Notes: generated from the sequence alone by a model not told the origin. 64,000 nucleotides of DNA from Laccaria trichodermophora (GCA_018417955.1 JACTVC010000013.1:62001-126000), one strand, 5' to 3'; counted from the stretch's first letter, positions 33,796 through 46,235 are shown. A program made the numbers and translations.

Positions 33796-35712
33796 ATGCG
33801 CAACCCAAGTCTAATCGCCAGCCCAAAACAACGGCGTAACGCCAGTGCCACGCGACAAAGACCTCAAGCTAGAAAGCTTCAAGATCTCATCGTCCCACTG
33901 CCCCTAGTCTTCTGTCTCCCGTCCCTCACAGCCGTAGACGAATGGAACGCACGCGTCGACAGGGGGACGACGTACCAAATCTCAAGCTTACATCCACGTC
34001 AACCGCTTCCGGCGGTGATCATCACGCCTTGTACGCCTGAAAAGAAGCCCTCTCCTCCCCCTCCATTGTCATCATCCACTGCTTCGGCAAGCGTCCCATG
34101 CACACCACCCACACCCACGCCCAAAATCACCCAACCAGTCTTCTTAAGCGCAGCCCCAGGCCCAGAAGACGACGACGAAGACATTGCGTTGAAACACGTC
34201 ATGGAAGATCTAGAATACGCACTCAATAAAGAAGACGTAAACCCATTCGACGTCTCCCCGTCCCCATCCCCGGATCCACCGTCGTTCAATATCTCACAGA
34301 GTCTCCAGATCAGCTTGGATAAGCAAAGTCCCTGCCCAAATGACGCGTCTTGGGACATCCCTTGGGAAAGCTCTAGTGGTTCGGGGAAGTACATGGCGAC
34401 CAGTACGCCTCTTTTAGGTTGGCATGGGCAACAAGAGCAGGAGCAAGAGCACGAGGAGGACCCATTCACGAACCCCCAGAACGTCGTCAACTCCCTTCCT
34501 CCTCCTCCACATTACACGGACCTATTCGATCTAGACATGTACCTCGAAGTGTCTCTAGTGATCACGAACAGCAACAACACTATCTTGGAGGAAGAGGAAG
34601 GGGAGAGCGAGAACCCATTCGAGGATACCTTCGCCATAGAACCCATCACCGTCGTCACCGTCTCTCCATCTGAAAAAGCCGTACCGATGAACCGCCTGGT
34701 CAAGGAAAGAGACGTTTATAGGCCAAGTGGGTATACCCGTTCTCCGCGGTTTAGGTTTAGCGTGGATGAGAATGGGTCGCCTATTCCTGTTCCTGTTGCT
34801 TTGCGGTCCCCAAATAAGCGGCGTGCTGGAGTGCGAATGACAGTTGTTGATCGAGTTCGTGCAGTTTTGGACGAAAGTGGTGATGATGAGGAGGATGAGG
34901 GGGATGAGGAGGAGGATGATACCTCTGAAATATCGATGCCGGCGCTGAACGCGCGGTTACGTGAGGCGTGCGGGAGGAGGAAATCTGGGGCTAGTTTGGG
35001 TGGTCATGCTTCGCAGCGGAAGAGTGGTGTGCCTTTGAAGCGTGCTAGTTTGGGAGTTGCGTCGACCAAGGGCTTGGCTCCGCATGCCAGCTTACCTGCG
35101 CTCCGACCTTCCAGCCGACTTTTGCGCGATATAACCAACACGATGACGGCCTCGACTTCGAGCTCGTCAACGACGTCAACTTTGGCTTCGATGGCGCATG
35201 GTCCTACTCCTACAGCGTCGATGGTCCAGAAGAAGAAGAATCCGTTCTTGCAGAACCCAATCGAGCAAGAAAACCCGATATTAACGCGCACCTCGAAAAC
35301 GCGAAACCCAATCGCCCGGTTCGGGAGTGACATTGCGAATATCGTTGTTGACGATTCTGCGAACTCTGTCAATCTGTGTGGGGGTAACACGACGACTGCT
35401 GGCGGGGAGAACACGACGATGGCTAGCGTGTACACGATGGCGTCTATGTACAGTGGGGAAAACACGATGGGCAGCACGTACAGTGCGCAGAGCGCTATGG
35501 GAAGTGTGTACAGTGCGCAGAACACTATGGACAGCGTGTACGCACCGACGACCTCCGTATACGCAGCAGGACACAACACCACGACTTACACGGGCGAAGC
35601 ATCCGCTCGGGCTCTTAAAGCGCGTTTGCGGCAAGCATACGAGAATTTTTCAAAATCGGTGTGGGTGGACGAGTGTGATACGGTGCAGTCTTGGGAGCCT
35701 GTGCCGTTTTGA
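33796..35712 (+). CDS. Ser/Thr-rich low-complexity protein, full length, 638 aa
   Basis: A single open frame from ATG at 33796 to TGA at 35712. The N-terminus is basic (SPKQRRNASATRQRPQARK), followed by Pro-rich and acidic stretches (EEEEGESENPFEDTF), a conserved-looking core (VKERDVYRPSGYTRSPRFRF, RMTVVDRVRAVLDESGDDEE), a Ser/Ala/Thr-rich region with repeated GSVYSAQNTM-like motifs (residues ~530-590), and a C-terminal block (EASARALKARLRQAYENF, ending EPVPF). There are no membrane segments or enzyme motifs. I know no function; it resembles intrinsically disordered basidiomycete-specific proteins. It is the only one of four related copies in the window that is open over its full length, and codon usage looks like that of a real gene. 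Confidence 0.75.
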   Translation: MRNPSLIASPKQRRNASATRQRPQARKLQDLIVPLPLVFCLPSLTAVDEWNARVDRGTTYQISSLHPRQPLPAVIITPCTPEKKPSPPPPLSSSTASASVPCTPPTPTPKITQPVFLSAAPGPEDDDEDIALKHVMEDLEYALNKEDVNPFDVSPSPSPDPPSFNISQSLQISLDKQSPCPNDASWDIPWESSSGSGKYMATSTPLLGWHGQQEQEQEHEEDPFTNPQNVVNSLPPPPHYTDLFDLDMYLEVSLVITNSNNTILEEEEGESENPFEDTFAIEPITVVTVSPSEKAVPMNRLVKERDVYRPSGYTRSPRFRFSVDENGSPIPVPVALRSPNKRRAGVRMTVVDRVRAVLDESGDDEEDEGDEEEDDTSEISMPALNARLREACGRRKSGASLGGHASQRKSGVPLKRASLGVASTKGLAPHASLPALRPSSRLLRDITNTMTASTSSSSTTSTLASMAHGPTPTASMVQKKKNPFLQNPIEQENPILTRTSKTRNPIARFGSDIANIVVDDSANSVNLCGGNTTTAGGENTTMASVYTMASMYSGENTMGSTYSAQSAMGSVYSAQNTMDSVYAPTTSVYAAGHNTTTYTGEASARALKARLRQAYENFSKSVWVDECDTVQSWEPVPF

Positions 35713-36490
35713 ATGTCTTGGCGTCGTTTTTCTTTTAGTTCCCTTTTGATTACGAAGTTGTGAGTTTTGTTTCGAGTTTTGCTTCGTTTTTTTTTGTTCT
35801 CCTTGATACTTGAGGGTTGGGTTGGGGTTGGGGCGGATAGTAGATTACCTTTCGTTGAATGGTGTCCTCGAACCTTGTCAAGAGTGACACTTCGTAATTT
35901 ATAGTACACTGCTCTCTTTCAATCCTTCCTACATATATCCTTGCATCCATATCCAGGAGGGCAATAAAGACCTCCAAATGTTTCCTTTTCCACAGTCCTC
36001 GAGAATATTGTCACCAACCTTGTTCATGCTATCTATTTTTGAGAAAAACAAGATGAAAAATAGACCCAAAAATAATATGAAAAAAGACAGGAAAATATAA
36101 GTTTTTTAAAAACAGATAGAATGTTCATTTTCAATGTATTTTTATTTTTCATCCATTTTTTGTGTTGAGTGTTTTCAAGTCAGCCAAGGGTGTCATGAGG
36201 AGTGAAAAAGATTCGAAAAAATTTGGGAGCTGGCCAAAAAGTGATTTCTTAGTGTCAGAACCAGATCCAAAAGGTGGGGAAAACACTACCAGTAGTGTAG
36301 ACATGTATTAGTACTGTACATACATATATGTGAGATGTCTGGTTCTGACACAGATGTTATCTTATCCTAAGATGAGTTTGCCCTTGTACCTCAGGCTTAC
36401 TCATCATGCAGTGTTTTAGCACTGTCTGTCCTTTTCATTGTTGCCCCACATGGCAATCACCTCATTTCTTTCACCATCAACACTACAGCA
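35713..36490. other. Unit 1/2 junction, gene-free
   Basis: The 3' flank of the Ser/Thr-rich gene followed by AT-rich DNA. It matches 51713-52462 almost base for base, including AGAACCAGATCCAAAAGGTG at about 36246 and 52239. No coding potential is seen. Confidence 0.6.
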
Positions 36491-37031
36491 GCACAACAAT
36501 GATATTGATATATACTGAAGCACACTTAAGCATCCTGGCACATTGTGGTACTGCTTTGGGACTCCTTGAGGATAGCTCAAGGCACCCCAAGACAATCTCA
36601 GGTTGCCAGTGGGAATTTTAAAAAAGGGACCTGTACCTGAGGGTGCGACCAGGACTCCTGGTCCTGATACCCATCCAGAGTTCACTGTGGATACCCTCAG
36701 AGAAGGAGTGATGTTTCTGATGAAGCAATTTAATATATTCAGAACTGCTAATGCACTACCTACAGAAACTTTGGCAACATCTTTATAATACTGACCAACA
36801 TCTGACTACTAGAAACTACTCAGGCTCCAATTTTGCACAAATGCCAGTCTTTGCCAAATGCAAATTCATCAAAAGAAAGCTTTGTGGTATGCATTGCAAT
36901 GACAAGTGGGTTCCTAGGTTGCCATTGAAGACCTGATTGGTACCAAGGTGGTATCCAGAGCAACAAATCTCCTGTATGTGTGCAGAGCCAGCCAGTTGAT
37001 GTAAGATTGGATTGATTGAGAATAGAAAATG

Positions 37032-40000
37032 CTAAAAGAAAATATGAGAAATGAACAATAAAGGGATAAAATAAATGATAACAGACTATTTATATTTGAG
37101 TCATGATTCCTGATTTTAGTATCATAATATGACCCTGAAACAGTGCCCTTTCCATCTGGTGAAAATGCAAGAGGGGTGACAATATCTGTGTGACATTCAA
37201 ATGAATCTGAAACAAGCTTTTCTGTCTGTGCATCCCACATTCTGATAGTTTTATCATTTGATCCTGAAGCAATGTACTTTCCATCAGGTGAGAATACAAC
37301 AGAGTTGACTGAATTTGTGTGGCCTTCAAATGGATCTGAGACAGGCTTTCCTGTCTGTGTATCCCACATTCTGATAGTTTGTTCATGATCCTGAAACAAT
37401 GTACTTTCCATCAGGTGAGAATGCAACAGAGTTGACCCAACTTGTGTGGCCTTCAAATAGATCTGAGACAGGCTTTCCTGTCTGTGCATCCCACATTCTG
37501 ATAGTATTGTCATTTGATCCTGAAACAATGTACTTTCCATCAGGTGAGAATGCAACAGAGTTGACCCAATTTGTGTGGCCTTCAAATGGATCTGAGACAG
37601 GCTTTCCTGTCTGTGCATCCCACATTCTGACAGTTTTATCATCTGATCCTGAAACAATGTACTTTCCATCAGGTGAGAATGCAACAGAGTTGACCCAATT
37701 TGTGTGGCCTTCAAATGGATCTGAGACAGGCTTTCCTGTCTGTGCATCCCACATTCTGATAGTTTTGTCATTTGATCCTGAAACAATGTACTTTCCATCA
37801 GGTGAGAATGCAACAGAGTTGACCCAACTTGTGTGGCCTTCAAATGGATCTGAGATAAGCTTTCCTGTCTGTGCATCCCACATTCTGATAGTTGTGTCAT
37901 TTGATCCTGAAACAATGTACTTTCCATCAGGTGAGAATGCAACAGAGTTGACCCAACTTGTGTGGCCTTCAAATGGATCTGAGATAAGCTTTCCTGTCTG
38001 TGCATCCCAGATTCTGATAGTTTTGTCTTTTGACCCTGAAACAATGTACTTTCCATCAGGTGAGAATGCAACAGAGTTGACCCAATTTGTGTGGCCTTTA
38101 AATGCATCTGAGACAGGCTTTCCTTTCTGTGCATCCCACATTCTGATAGTTTTGTCATATGATCCTGAAACAATGTACTTTCCATCAGGTGAGAATGCAA
38201 CAGAGTCAACCCAACTTGTGTGGCCTTTAAATGGATCTGAGACAGGCTTTCCTTTCTGTGCATCCCACATTCTGATAGTTTTGTCCCATGATCCTGAAAC
38301 AATGTACTTTCCATCAGGTGAGAATGCAACAGAGATGACAATATCTGTGTGGCCTTCAAATGGATCCAAGACAAGCTTTCCTGTCTGTGCATCCCACATT
38401 CTGATAGTTTTGTCACATGATCCTGAAACAATGTACTTTCCATCAGGTGAGAATGCAACAGAGGTGACAGAACTTGTGTGGCCTTCAAATGGATCTGAGA
38501 CAGGCTTTCCTGTCTGTGCATCCCACATTCTGATAGTTTTGTCCCTGGATCCTGAAACAATGTACTTTCCATCAGGTGAGAATGCAACAGAGTTGACCCA
38601 ATTTGTGTGGCCTTCAAATGGATCTGAGACAGGCTTTCCTGTCTGTGCATCCCACATTCTGATAGTTTTGTCTTCTGATCCTGAAACAATGTACTTTCCA
38701 TCAGGTGAGAATGCAACAGAGGTGACAGAATCTGTGTGGCCTTCAAATGGATCTGAGACAGGCTTTCCTGTCTGTGCATCCCACATTCTGATAGTTTTGT
38801 CATTTGATCCTGAAACAATGTACTTTCCATCAGGTGAGAATGCAATAGAGGTGACGTTGCCAGTATAGCCTTCAAATGGATCTGAGACAGGCTTTCCTGT
38901 CTGTGCATCCCACATTCTGACAGTTTTATCATCTGATCCTGAAACAATGTACTTTCCATCAGGTGAGAATGCAACAGATCGGACACATCTTGTGTGGCCT
39001 TGCAAGATACTATTTATAAATGGCCATGATATTTTCTTTCCCTTTTCAAAAGAGACTACTCTAGTAAAGTGGTGAGAATACTTTTTCACAATCAGAGAGT
39101 CACTTGGTGACATTGGCAAGGCTGACAGATATATGTGAGGTGCACTTTGAGATATAGGTTGGAGAAAAGTGGTCACAAATTTCATAGCATCTTCAATAAA
39201 CATTTTCATATTTTTATCCATCTGCAAGTATGTTAGATAGTTTATAATTGTATTCATAAAATCACTGCACCTTTTCCCAGCCTAATAATGAGGACAGAAT
39301 TCCTGGTGCAATACTGACTTTGCTTGTTATGCTCAACACTTCTAACCAATAAAGAAATTTATAATCCAAAAAGTAATGAAGATCGTCCAGAACCTGACCA
39401 CTGCATGGGACACACAAAACATGGGCTGAAAAAAAACAGCATGCATAAAGTAGCTCAGATGAGATTTTTTCTTTGGCTCTTTCCAGTATATTGACTTCAG
39501 GATCATCATTTGCTTTAAATGATGTGGGCAGTTGACATATATTAAAGCAAAGCTCTGTCTTGAGTATATATAGAGCTGCAGCAGCAAATTCTTTCTCAGC
39601 ATTGTCAATATCAATAAAGAATTCCCCACTTCGAGATGAGCATGTCAGGTAGTCACGAAAAGAGCTGTGCAATGGCTTGATAGCAATTTCATTATCTCCA
39701 TTGATACCAGAAAGTAAGCAACCCAATGGCTCAATTATTGCTTTAATATCATTCATATGTGCTGGGTTGTTGATATGCATTTTTGACAGAGTTGCTAAAG
39801 GTAGTGGTTGCTTTGCTGTTAGGATTCTTCCCATAACTGATCTGTATCTATTCATGACTTTGGAATTATTTCTTCGAAAAGCCTGTTTGAGAACTTTGTT
39901 ATACAGTTCATCCAAGCCACTTCCTGTCCCAAGAAAAGATTCAAAACGCTCATACAGAAGCTCGCCTCCATATGAATCCATTATATATTGACATGCAACT

Positions 40001-42230
40001 GCTGCCCACTGAAAAAGACCTTCTGAACTTTTGACAAGCTGGCTGCAACATTCATACCATCTGGCTCCAAGCTCAGATTTTATGTCTGATAGCTTATATT
40101 CAATGTAAAGAAAAAGATCATGCTCATTAGACTTATTCTCCATTTCTGCAGCATCCACATGTTTGTGCTTGACACATGGATGTTCGTGTACCAGCTGAAG
40201 AGCCTTAGAAACATCAGGTTCAAGACGTGTTGTTATCAGAATCCGAAAGTTTTTAGGTAACTCTGCAGCTCTTCCAATGAGTATATCTAACAGTGGTTTT
40301 CTTTGAAACTGAGTACCACCCTCATCCAGAGCATCAATCACAATAACAATGGGCCCCACAGTAGTCAAAGCTTTAGCAGGCTTTACAATGAAGTTTTCAA
40401 ACTGCTCTTTAACCTGCAGAGTAGAACACAAAGCACGATTTCCAGTAACAACAGAGCACAGAGCAGATTTCCAGGCAGCATCTAAATCAGAAAGATCCTG
40501 AGAGATAGTACTGAATAGATATTGAATGCTTTGATTAGCCTGATCAGCTTGATCAAAACAGTATGAAGATCCCAGACGACCCAGATTGTGAAAATGCTTA
40601 GCAATAGTATGAGCAATGGCTGATTTTCCAAACCCTGCAGCAGCACTAAAGAAGAGTATCTGTGGTGTACCCTCACCATCTGGGCTATTTATCCAGTCTG
40701 TCAGTTCATCAATCACAGCTACACGAGTCCCAGGAAGACACTGCTTGTCTGAATCAAACCGAACATTCTTAGCATAGTGCATGTCCTTAAGATCTGCAGT
40801 TGCATCTAAACCCAAAACATTAATTATAGTATCTCAAGAAAGTAATATGATTTACCCAGTCTTTCCACAGTGCTGAAAATTTGCAGAACTCTAAGTTGGG
40901 TCTCACAAACAGAATGCTGAGTAAAAGCCAGTTTCAACTTCTCAAATTGATCCTTAAAGTTTGCAATTTTCTGGTCTGCATCTGACATCCAATTCTTTCC
41001 AGTTCTCTTCCCTATGAGAAGACAAAGAAATAAGAATCAACACAATATAATAAAGTAGGACTTACAAAAGTTGGGATCACCAGCATATTGGCGAATGAAG
41101 TAGGCACATTCTATAGTTTGCTGGGCTAAAGATGTGACAATCTTCTTCTGTGGTGCATCATACTTAGATGGATCTGTTCCTTTGAGGAATGCATATAGGG
41201 CTTGCACATCTCGAACAAGATCAGTATTTTACCATCACGTTCAATCTGGTCCAAAATAGTCTAGCAAATTTATAAGATTCAATAAATATAAGATCACTAT
41301 ACCAATTCACAAACCTTGGGAATGGCAGACAGTATGCCCCATGCAGCCTTGATATATGGATGAAACTATATTGAGATTAATAATTGAGATCATTTACTAC
41401 AAGTAATATTGACAGCTTACCTCTGATATCTTGTCTGCAATTTCCATAAAAGCATGAACATGCTCAACAAGCCACCCATAGTTGGTAGAGAAAGAGTCTG
41501 AAGTAACTATATCAACACCAACTTGAAGAGCAGAAGCAGTATCTGCAGGGCCAGATTGCATCTTCATATGAGCAGCCTCAGCCAATTCTAAAGCAGGACT
41601 GATATCCAAGATAGCTTGAGTTGTGGGATCAGCAAGCACAGGAAGCTTTAAGGATGTTAGATAATTTTTACAAAGAAAGCAATGATTTCTTACAACTGGG
41701 CTCAAAGCTGGAACCAATGTAGATATAGAGAAATGAATAGTAGTGTTTCCCACTGGCAAGCCTGAGCCACTAGGTTGATTCAGAGGCCGAATAATTTCTA
41801 GATATATAGACAAGAAATTTGAGAAACAAAATCTACAATGAGAAGACAAAGACAAGCCTTTGAAGGAAGCTCCCCTGAGCAGCAAGAGAATTTCTTCATT
41901 CATCATTCCTACAAGCTCATTACCATGATCAAGGGCCCGACCAATCCGACGTGGAGTCTTGTAAACCTGACAAATTAGTTTGGATGATTGTGAGGTATTG
42001 CTTGGTGACAGTAAGAATTCCATCAAACAACACCAGATGAATGAAATGATACCCACAATGAAAGTGTCTCTGACCACACTGGATCCGCCGACATCTCGCT
42101 CTTTGCCGTTTCCTGTGTATCTCCGCCAACGGTGAACTCCACATAATGCTTGTGATGACGAAGTAGGCCTTGAGGTATATTGTTAACTTTTATATCTATA
42201 ATGCGGGACGACGATTCAATCAACGTCCAT
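37032..42230 (-). pseudogene. NLR-like C2-NACHT-WD40, copy B, frameshifted
   Basis: Same exon plan as copy A. The C2-like start (IIDIKVNNIPQGLLRHHKHY) joins over an 86-bp intron (42052-41967, normal AG acceptor) to VYKTPRRIGRALDH. The NACHT exon (40815-39262) is open with FSAAAGFGKSAIAHT and VIVIDALDEGG. Three lesions are visible against copy A or the internal repeats. One base is lost near 41225 in the linker exon. Two bases are lost near 37385 in a WD40 unit (the frame meets TGA after YIVSGS and resumes in another frame). A further shift lies near the C-terminus, so the stop at 37032 is missed. About 15 WD40 repeats remain recognisable. It is probably non-functional as an NLR. Confidence 0.85.
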
Positions 42231-43200
42231 TTGAGTTAGCGGTCCACCTTGCCTTTGATCTCAATCGCGATCCTGGGATCGGAGGATGCAGCACTGGAAT
42301 GAGTTGTCAGATGTTGGCGAAGATGTAGGACGTAGCGGGAATAGAGGTACTGACGTAGGATCGGTGTTCGCGTTCGAAGTTGTATTCATCATTTCGATTC
42401 TGCAAGATGAAGGTTGGAAGCAAGTTTGCTAGGCGCTCACAACGTGTGGTTTGTTTGTTTCGTGGTCTTGAAGTAAACAACAACAACCTCCCTTTTTCGG
42501 TCATGCACTTCCCCAAGTTTACAGGATAAGGATGGTAGTTCGATCAACACTCCGTTGAGAGACAGCATGTATAGGCCTTCCACGTACAAGTTATAACTGG
42601 TGGAAAAGCCAGAAGAGGCCTGGTTATTGGTAAGCCTTTGTGATTAGTACGCTGGCTTCAATTCGCTCTGACCATAGGATAGTCCCTTTTGCAGGATACA
42701 CTACCCACATTCTGGATCACGTCCACTCAAACCTCCAATTCTTACCTTGTCGTATATCGGCTGATGAGCGTACGCCTGTGTGTTTCACCAAAAACGTGGG
42801 TATCGAAGGGGGCGACGAAGGGACTAGTGGTTTCTGTATCTTGGTCCGTCGATTCCTCGTCATTTTCCAGAGGATCACATGGACTCTCTAGATCCACTCT
42901 GGATCCACTCAGAATGCTATGAAGAACCCATCCAGAAACTCAGACCTGTTCGCCTTTGTCAATCAAGCTGGCCCATCCTTAGGCATCAGAGCTCCGCAAG
43001 CAGTGGCTATACCAATGTGTCTCTCGAGGGATTGTAGTCCGAGGTCTTGTATGTGCGGACGGACTTTCACTGACAAAGTGCTGCTTAATATCTGAAGAGG
43101 TCCCCAGCAAAAGGCCTCCGCCACGTCAGTCGTCACATTTCTGACATACAAGCCATCACAAGCTTTCTGCTCAGTCTCAATACGAGCCATTGACCTTTCT
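42231..43200. other. Intergenic DNA shared with unit 1 (no gene supported)
   Basis: Counterpart of 28040-29089. Frames such as 42963-43244 (minus) are not preserved in the unit 1 copy. The segment next to the NLR start may contain an unrecognised first exon. Confidence 0.45.
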
Positions 43201-43204
43201 GACA

Positions 43205-44450
43205 TGGCTTCGTCCGAATTCTCACCCCCTTGGGTGAGCTGCATCTGCTTTCTACATCGATAACCCAGGGGTCATGGGATGGCAGGCCGATATTATGATT
43301 CTGGCATTCGGCATTCGACAACTGACTTCTCGCTATGCAAGATCACCTTGTTTGCGACTCTCCTTTGCTACGAGAAGTCACTACACTCTCCATTGTGCCC
43401 GATCTTTGCTCATTTCTTCGTCATTCGTTACCGGGAATAACGGATCGTTGGGGAAATGAAAGGCTAGTCGTCCAACGAGCACTTTGATGACCTTCGCAAG
43501 TACGTCGACTGGCAAATCATGCTGTGTTGCCAACTGAGTTTTTTAATTGACCTAACCCCATTTTAGACGAAACCTGGGATGAATTTAAAGATGCAGACAC
43601 TTGAAAGCGATCTCGCAAATGACTCGCGCTCCGCCATGCAGTGCTCCGAGAAGTTCCGATTTCTGTACAAGTTTACTTGCCAGTTTCATCAAGCAGATAA
43701 GGAGGGACTCAAGAGGACAGGTTTTCCTATCGGAGGCGTTGGCCGATACAACATGCTTCTTATTTGGCCTTCAGACAATTCAGCTAGAGTATTGCTTCTT
43801 CTCGACGACGACGATGAGACTCCGCTCAATGATGAGAAGCTCGCCTTTTGTTGTATTTCAACACTACCAAGCACCCCGATAATTCGGCATGTCGCGGGAT
43901 GGGACAGCCATACTACGATTCCGGCGTTCGACAACCGGGTCTTGTTGTGCGAAGATGCCGTTACCTCACACTGTTTCAGGGAATGGCTTTATTTGAAGAG
44001 GTCACTAAACTCAATACTCTCGTTCCCAATGTTTGTGTCATTCCTTTTTCAACGGATCATTGGGGAAGGGCAAAGACCGGCCGCTCGACGAGCACCTTGA
44101 TTCCTTCTTCTTGAACTTGCAAATCACGGTGTGTTTCATGCCAACTCAGTCTCGTTTATCGTCGTAATCTTATCGTCGCCCATTCCAGACAAAGCCCAGG
44201 ATAAACTTGAAGACCCACACACTAAAAAATGGCTTTAGACAAGGGTTCCCCTTTGGACAATACTCCAGGAAGTGCCGTTTATCAAATGTCGACAGTCTAC
44301 TCGCGGGAGTTCACGCAGATTGGGAGGACCTGAAGGAGATGCTTTCTCCCATTGAAGCCGTTGGCCAGTACAACAAGCTTCTGACTTAACCTTCAGCCAA
44401 ATCAGCTGGAGGGGTTGTTTCTCTGCAACGACGGTGTAAGCTCACGAAAT
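43205..44450 (+). pseudogene. Unidentified fungal protein, two tandem decayed partial copies
   Basis: The first copy starts ATGGCTTCGTCCGAATTC (43205) and continues past a short intron to the YYDSGIRH region. After an acceptor near 43565 it encodes MNLKMQTLESDLANDSRSAM, then SEKFRFLYKFTCQFHQ and GVGRYNMLLIWPSDNSARV. From about 43880 the same order recurs: PYYDSGVRQPG, LFEEVTKLNTLVPNVCV, an intron ending CATTCCAG near 44190, then INLKTHTLKNG and VGQYNKLL before a stop. So about 0.6 kb is tandemly duplicated, with frameshifts in both copies. The family appears to be an uncharacterised basidiomycete one; no catalytic motif is seen. Confidence 0.55.
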
Positions 44451-45148
44451 TTCCTCGTTCTTCTCCCTAGAGTCCTTACCATTGTCGTCTAGAGCATCTC
44501 CCACCTTGTTCGGATAGGGCTCCTATACCGGCTGTCCAGATCAAAGATGAAGGGACCCTTTTTGTTGAACCTCCCAGCGATTCTTGTATAATTGCGCGAG
44601 TTTGTCAGGCCATGTTGAAGGTCAATCAACTTCCGTGCTCGAATCTTTTCCCCCTTTACTGATACTGCAATAGGGCATTGGGATCATTTCTCCCATCAAA
44701 GGTCGATCGCCCATTGACATCGAGAGCATCAAGAATATCCACTTCGAATGTGCCTATCACGTCCGTTTGATATTGAATGACCAGGGTTATCAGCCTTTCT
44801 TTCAATGACTTTCCGGAAGGGCGTTGTTTCCAGTTACTACGGATGACGAATGATGAGAAAACAGGCGTCATGCAATTCCGCGACTTCTGAAAGGGAAATG
44901 ATTTAACTCTTTTCGACGTGTGTACCCTTTCACTTCAAGTTCTCTGAGTACTGATGGACTTGACATAGAATTACATCTCAAACATGTGTTCAACATTGCC
45001 CTTGGATACCTTCTGCATTGCTGCTTGGTCTCACCTCGTTGCCTGACGAAAGCATCCCATTCCCTCCTCTGTCCCATCGCTGATCAGGCATCCCGGTGAG
45101 CCGGTCGAGCAACTTCCAGACGGTGTGGTGCCACGCATGACGGGAATA
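44451..45148. other. Gene-free DNA present only in unit 2
   Basis: Lies within the 1.9 kb missing from unit 1. Short minus-strand frames (44656-44871, 44868-45077) show no family features. No RNA gene is seen. Confidence 0.45.
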
Positions 45149-45661
45149 TCAGACAATATCGACGTTGTGGAAGTCTATCGTCGAGGCGGATATTACACCA
45201 GATACACCAGATACAGCTGTAGACGACCATTCGCAGCTCTTCGGTGACGAACGCGATTTCGTGCTCGCATTCGGCGACTCGGTGCTCTTGATACTCAAGT
45301 CCGAAAAGAAAGCAGGAAGTGATAAAGGCGTTGCATCGCAGTCACTCACAATGGTCTTGACGATCTCAATACCAATCGGCTGTTCATCCCCACCCATGTC
45401 CGCACTCTCTTCCCCGCCAGGCCAACTATTGTCCCCCTTCCTATCCGCAATCCCCACACCAGTCAAACGAGCAGGCGCTGTATTCCCACGCTGCTTTGCG
45501 TGAATGAGGAGAAAGACAACATACGGGGATACATCATATTTTAATAAACTCACCGATGGGATAAGAAATTGGGACACCAACCTAAGCGAATATGTCCATT
45601 GGGAGAACTGGTGTGGGAGAGCAAGTGGTGAGGCAAGATATTCAATCAGAGTTGAAGCCAT
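45149..45661 (-). CDS. Unidentified open frame, 170 aa (unit 2)
   Basis: A continuous minus-strand frame with LVSQFLIPSVSLLKYDVSP, LLIHAKQRGNTAPARLTGVG and DEQPIGIEIVKTIVSD segments. The last two are preserved in the unit 1 copy at 29238-29565, where the frame is broken. A possible intron lies between the first two. I do not recognise the family. It may be exons of a larger decayed gene; a Ser-rich C-terminal half (SSPKSCEWSSTAVSG) may not be coding. Confidence 0.35.
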   Translation of the reverse strand: MASTLIEYLASPLALPHQFSQWTYSLRLVSQFLIPSVSLLKYDVSPYVVFLLIHAKQRGNTAPARLTGVGIADRKGDNSWPGGEESADMGGDEQPIGIEIVKTIVSDCDATPLSLPAFFSDLSIKSTESPNASTKSRSSPKSCEWSSTAVSGVSGVISASTIDFHNVDIV

Positions 45662-45713
45662 TCAGCGAGCTTATTAAATCTTCACAGTTGCTGGTGGACC
45701 TTCCAACCGACTC

Positions 45714-46235
45714 TTGCGGGATATAACCAACACGATGGCCACTTCGACCTCGAGCTCTTCATTAACAACGTCAACTTCGGCTTCAATTGTGCATAGTCAT
45801 GAGAACCCCTTCTCGCAGAACCCAATCGAGTCGGAGACGCGCATGAACCCCATCGCGACGCAATCGCGCGGTTTGGAAGGGACATTTGCGAATATCGTTG
45901 TTGATGATTTTGCGGGTTGTGTTAGTTTGTGTGGAGGTAACACGACCACGGGTGGCATGTACACGAAGACGTCTGTCTTTGGTGGGGAGAACACGACTGG
46001 AAGTGTGTATAGTGCACAGAACACTATGGGTAGCGCGTACAGTGCACAGAGCACGATGAGTAGCGTGTACACGACGACTTCTGTGCACGCAGGACAGAAC
46101 ACCACGACTTACTCGGACGAAGCCTCCGCTCGGACACTCAAAGCGAGGTTGAGGCAGGCATACGAGAATTTTTCGAAATCTGTGTGGGTGGAGGAGTGTG
46201 ATACGGTACAGTCTTGGGAACCTGTGCCGTTTTGA
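45714..46235 (+). pseudogene. C-terminal fragment of the Ser/Thr-rich gene (unit 2), open 173 codons
   Basis: An uninterrupted frame from MRDITNTMATSTSSSSLTTS to the normal end (WVEECDTVQSWEPVPF), equal to the last part of the 33796-35712 protein but missing about 450 N-terminal residues. The internal GSVYSAQNTMGSAYSAQSTM repeats are kept. Because the frame is intact, a short protein could be made, but no promoter or upstream exon is apparent. The unit 1 counterpart (29700-30416) is frameshifted. Confidence 0.65.

Larger units (their letters stand above)
22330..36490. repeat. Tandem segmental duplication, unit 1 (~14.2 kb)
   Basis: The first copy of an NLR / monooxygenase / Ser-Thr-rich unit. 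Its left end (CATCCTGGCA, ACTCCTTGAGGA words near 22370-22415) matches the starts of units 2 and 3 near 36500 and 55260. Gene order and intergenic DNA then match unit 2 throughout. Compared with unit 2, it lacks about 1.9 kb at position 29218. Confidence 0.85.

Noticed and set aside
36914..38986. A 690-codon second minus-strand frame over the copy B WD40 array (also 23497-24849)
   Set aside because: It is the shifted reading of the same repeats (LLHSHLMESTLFQD units). Only its last part is real WD40 sequence, reached through the copy B frameshift.
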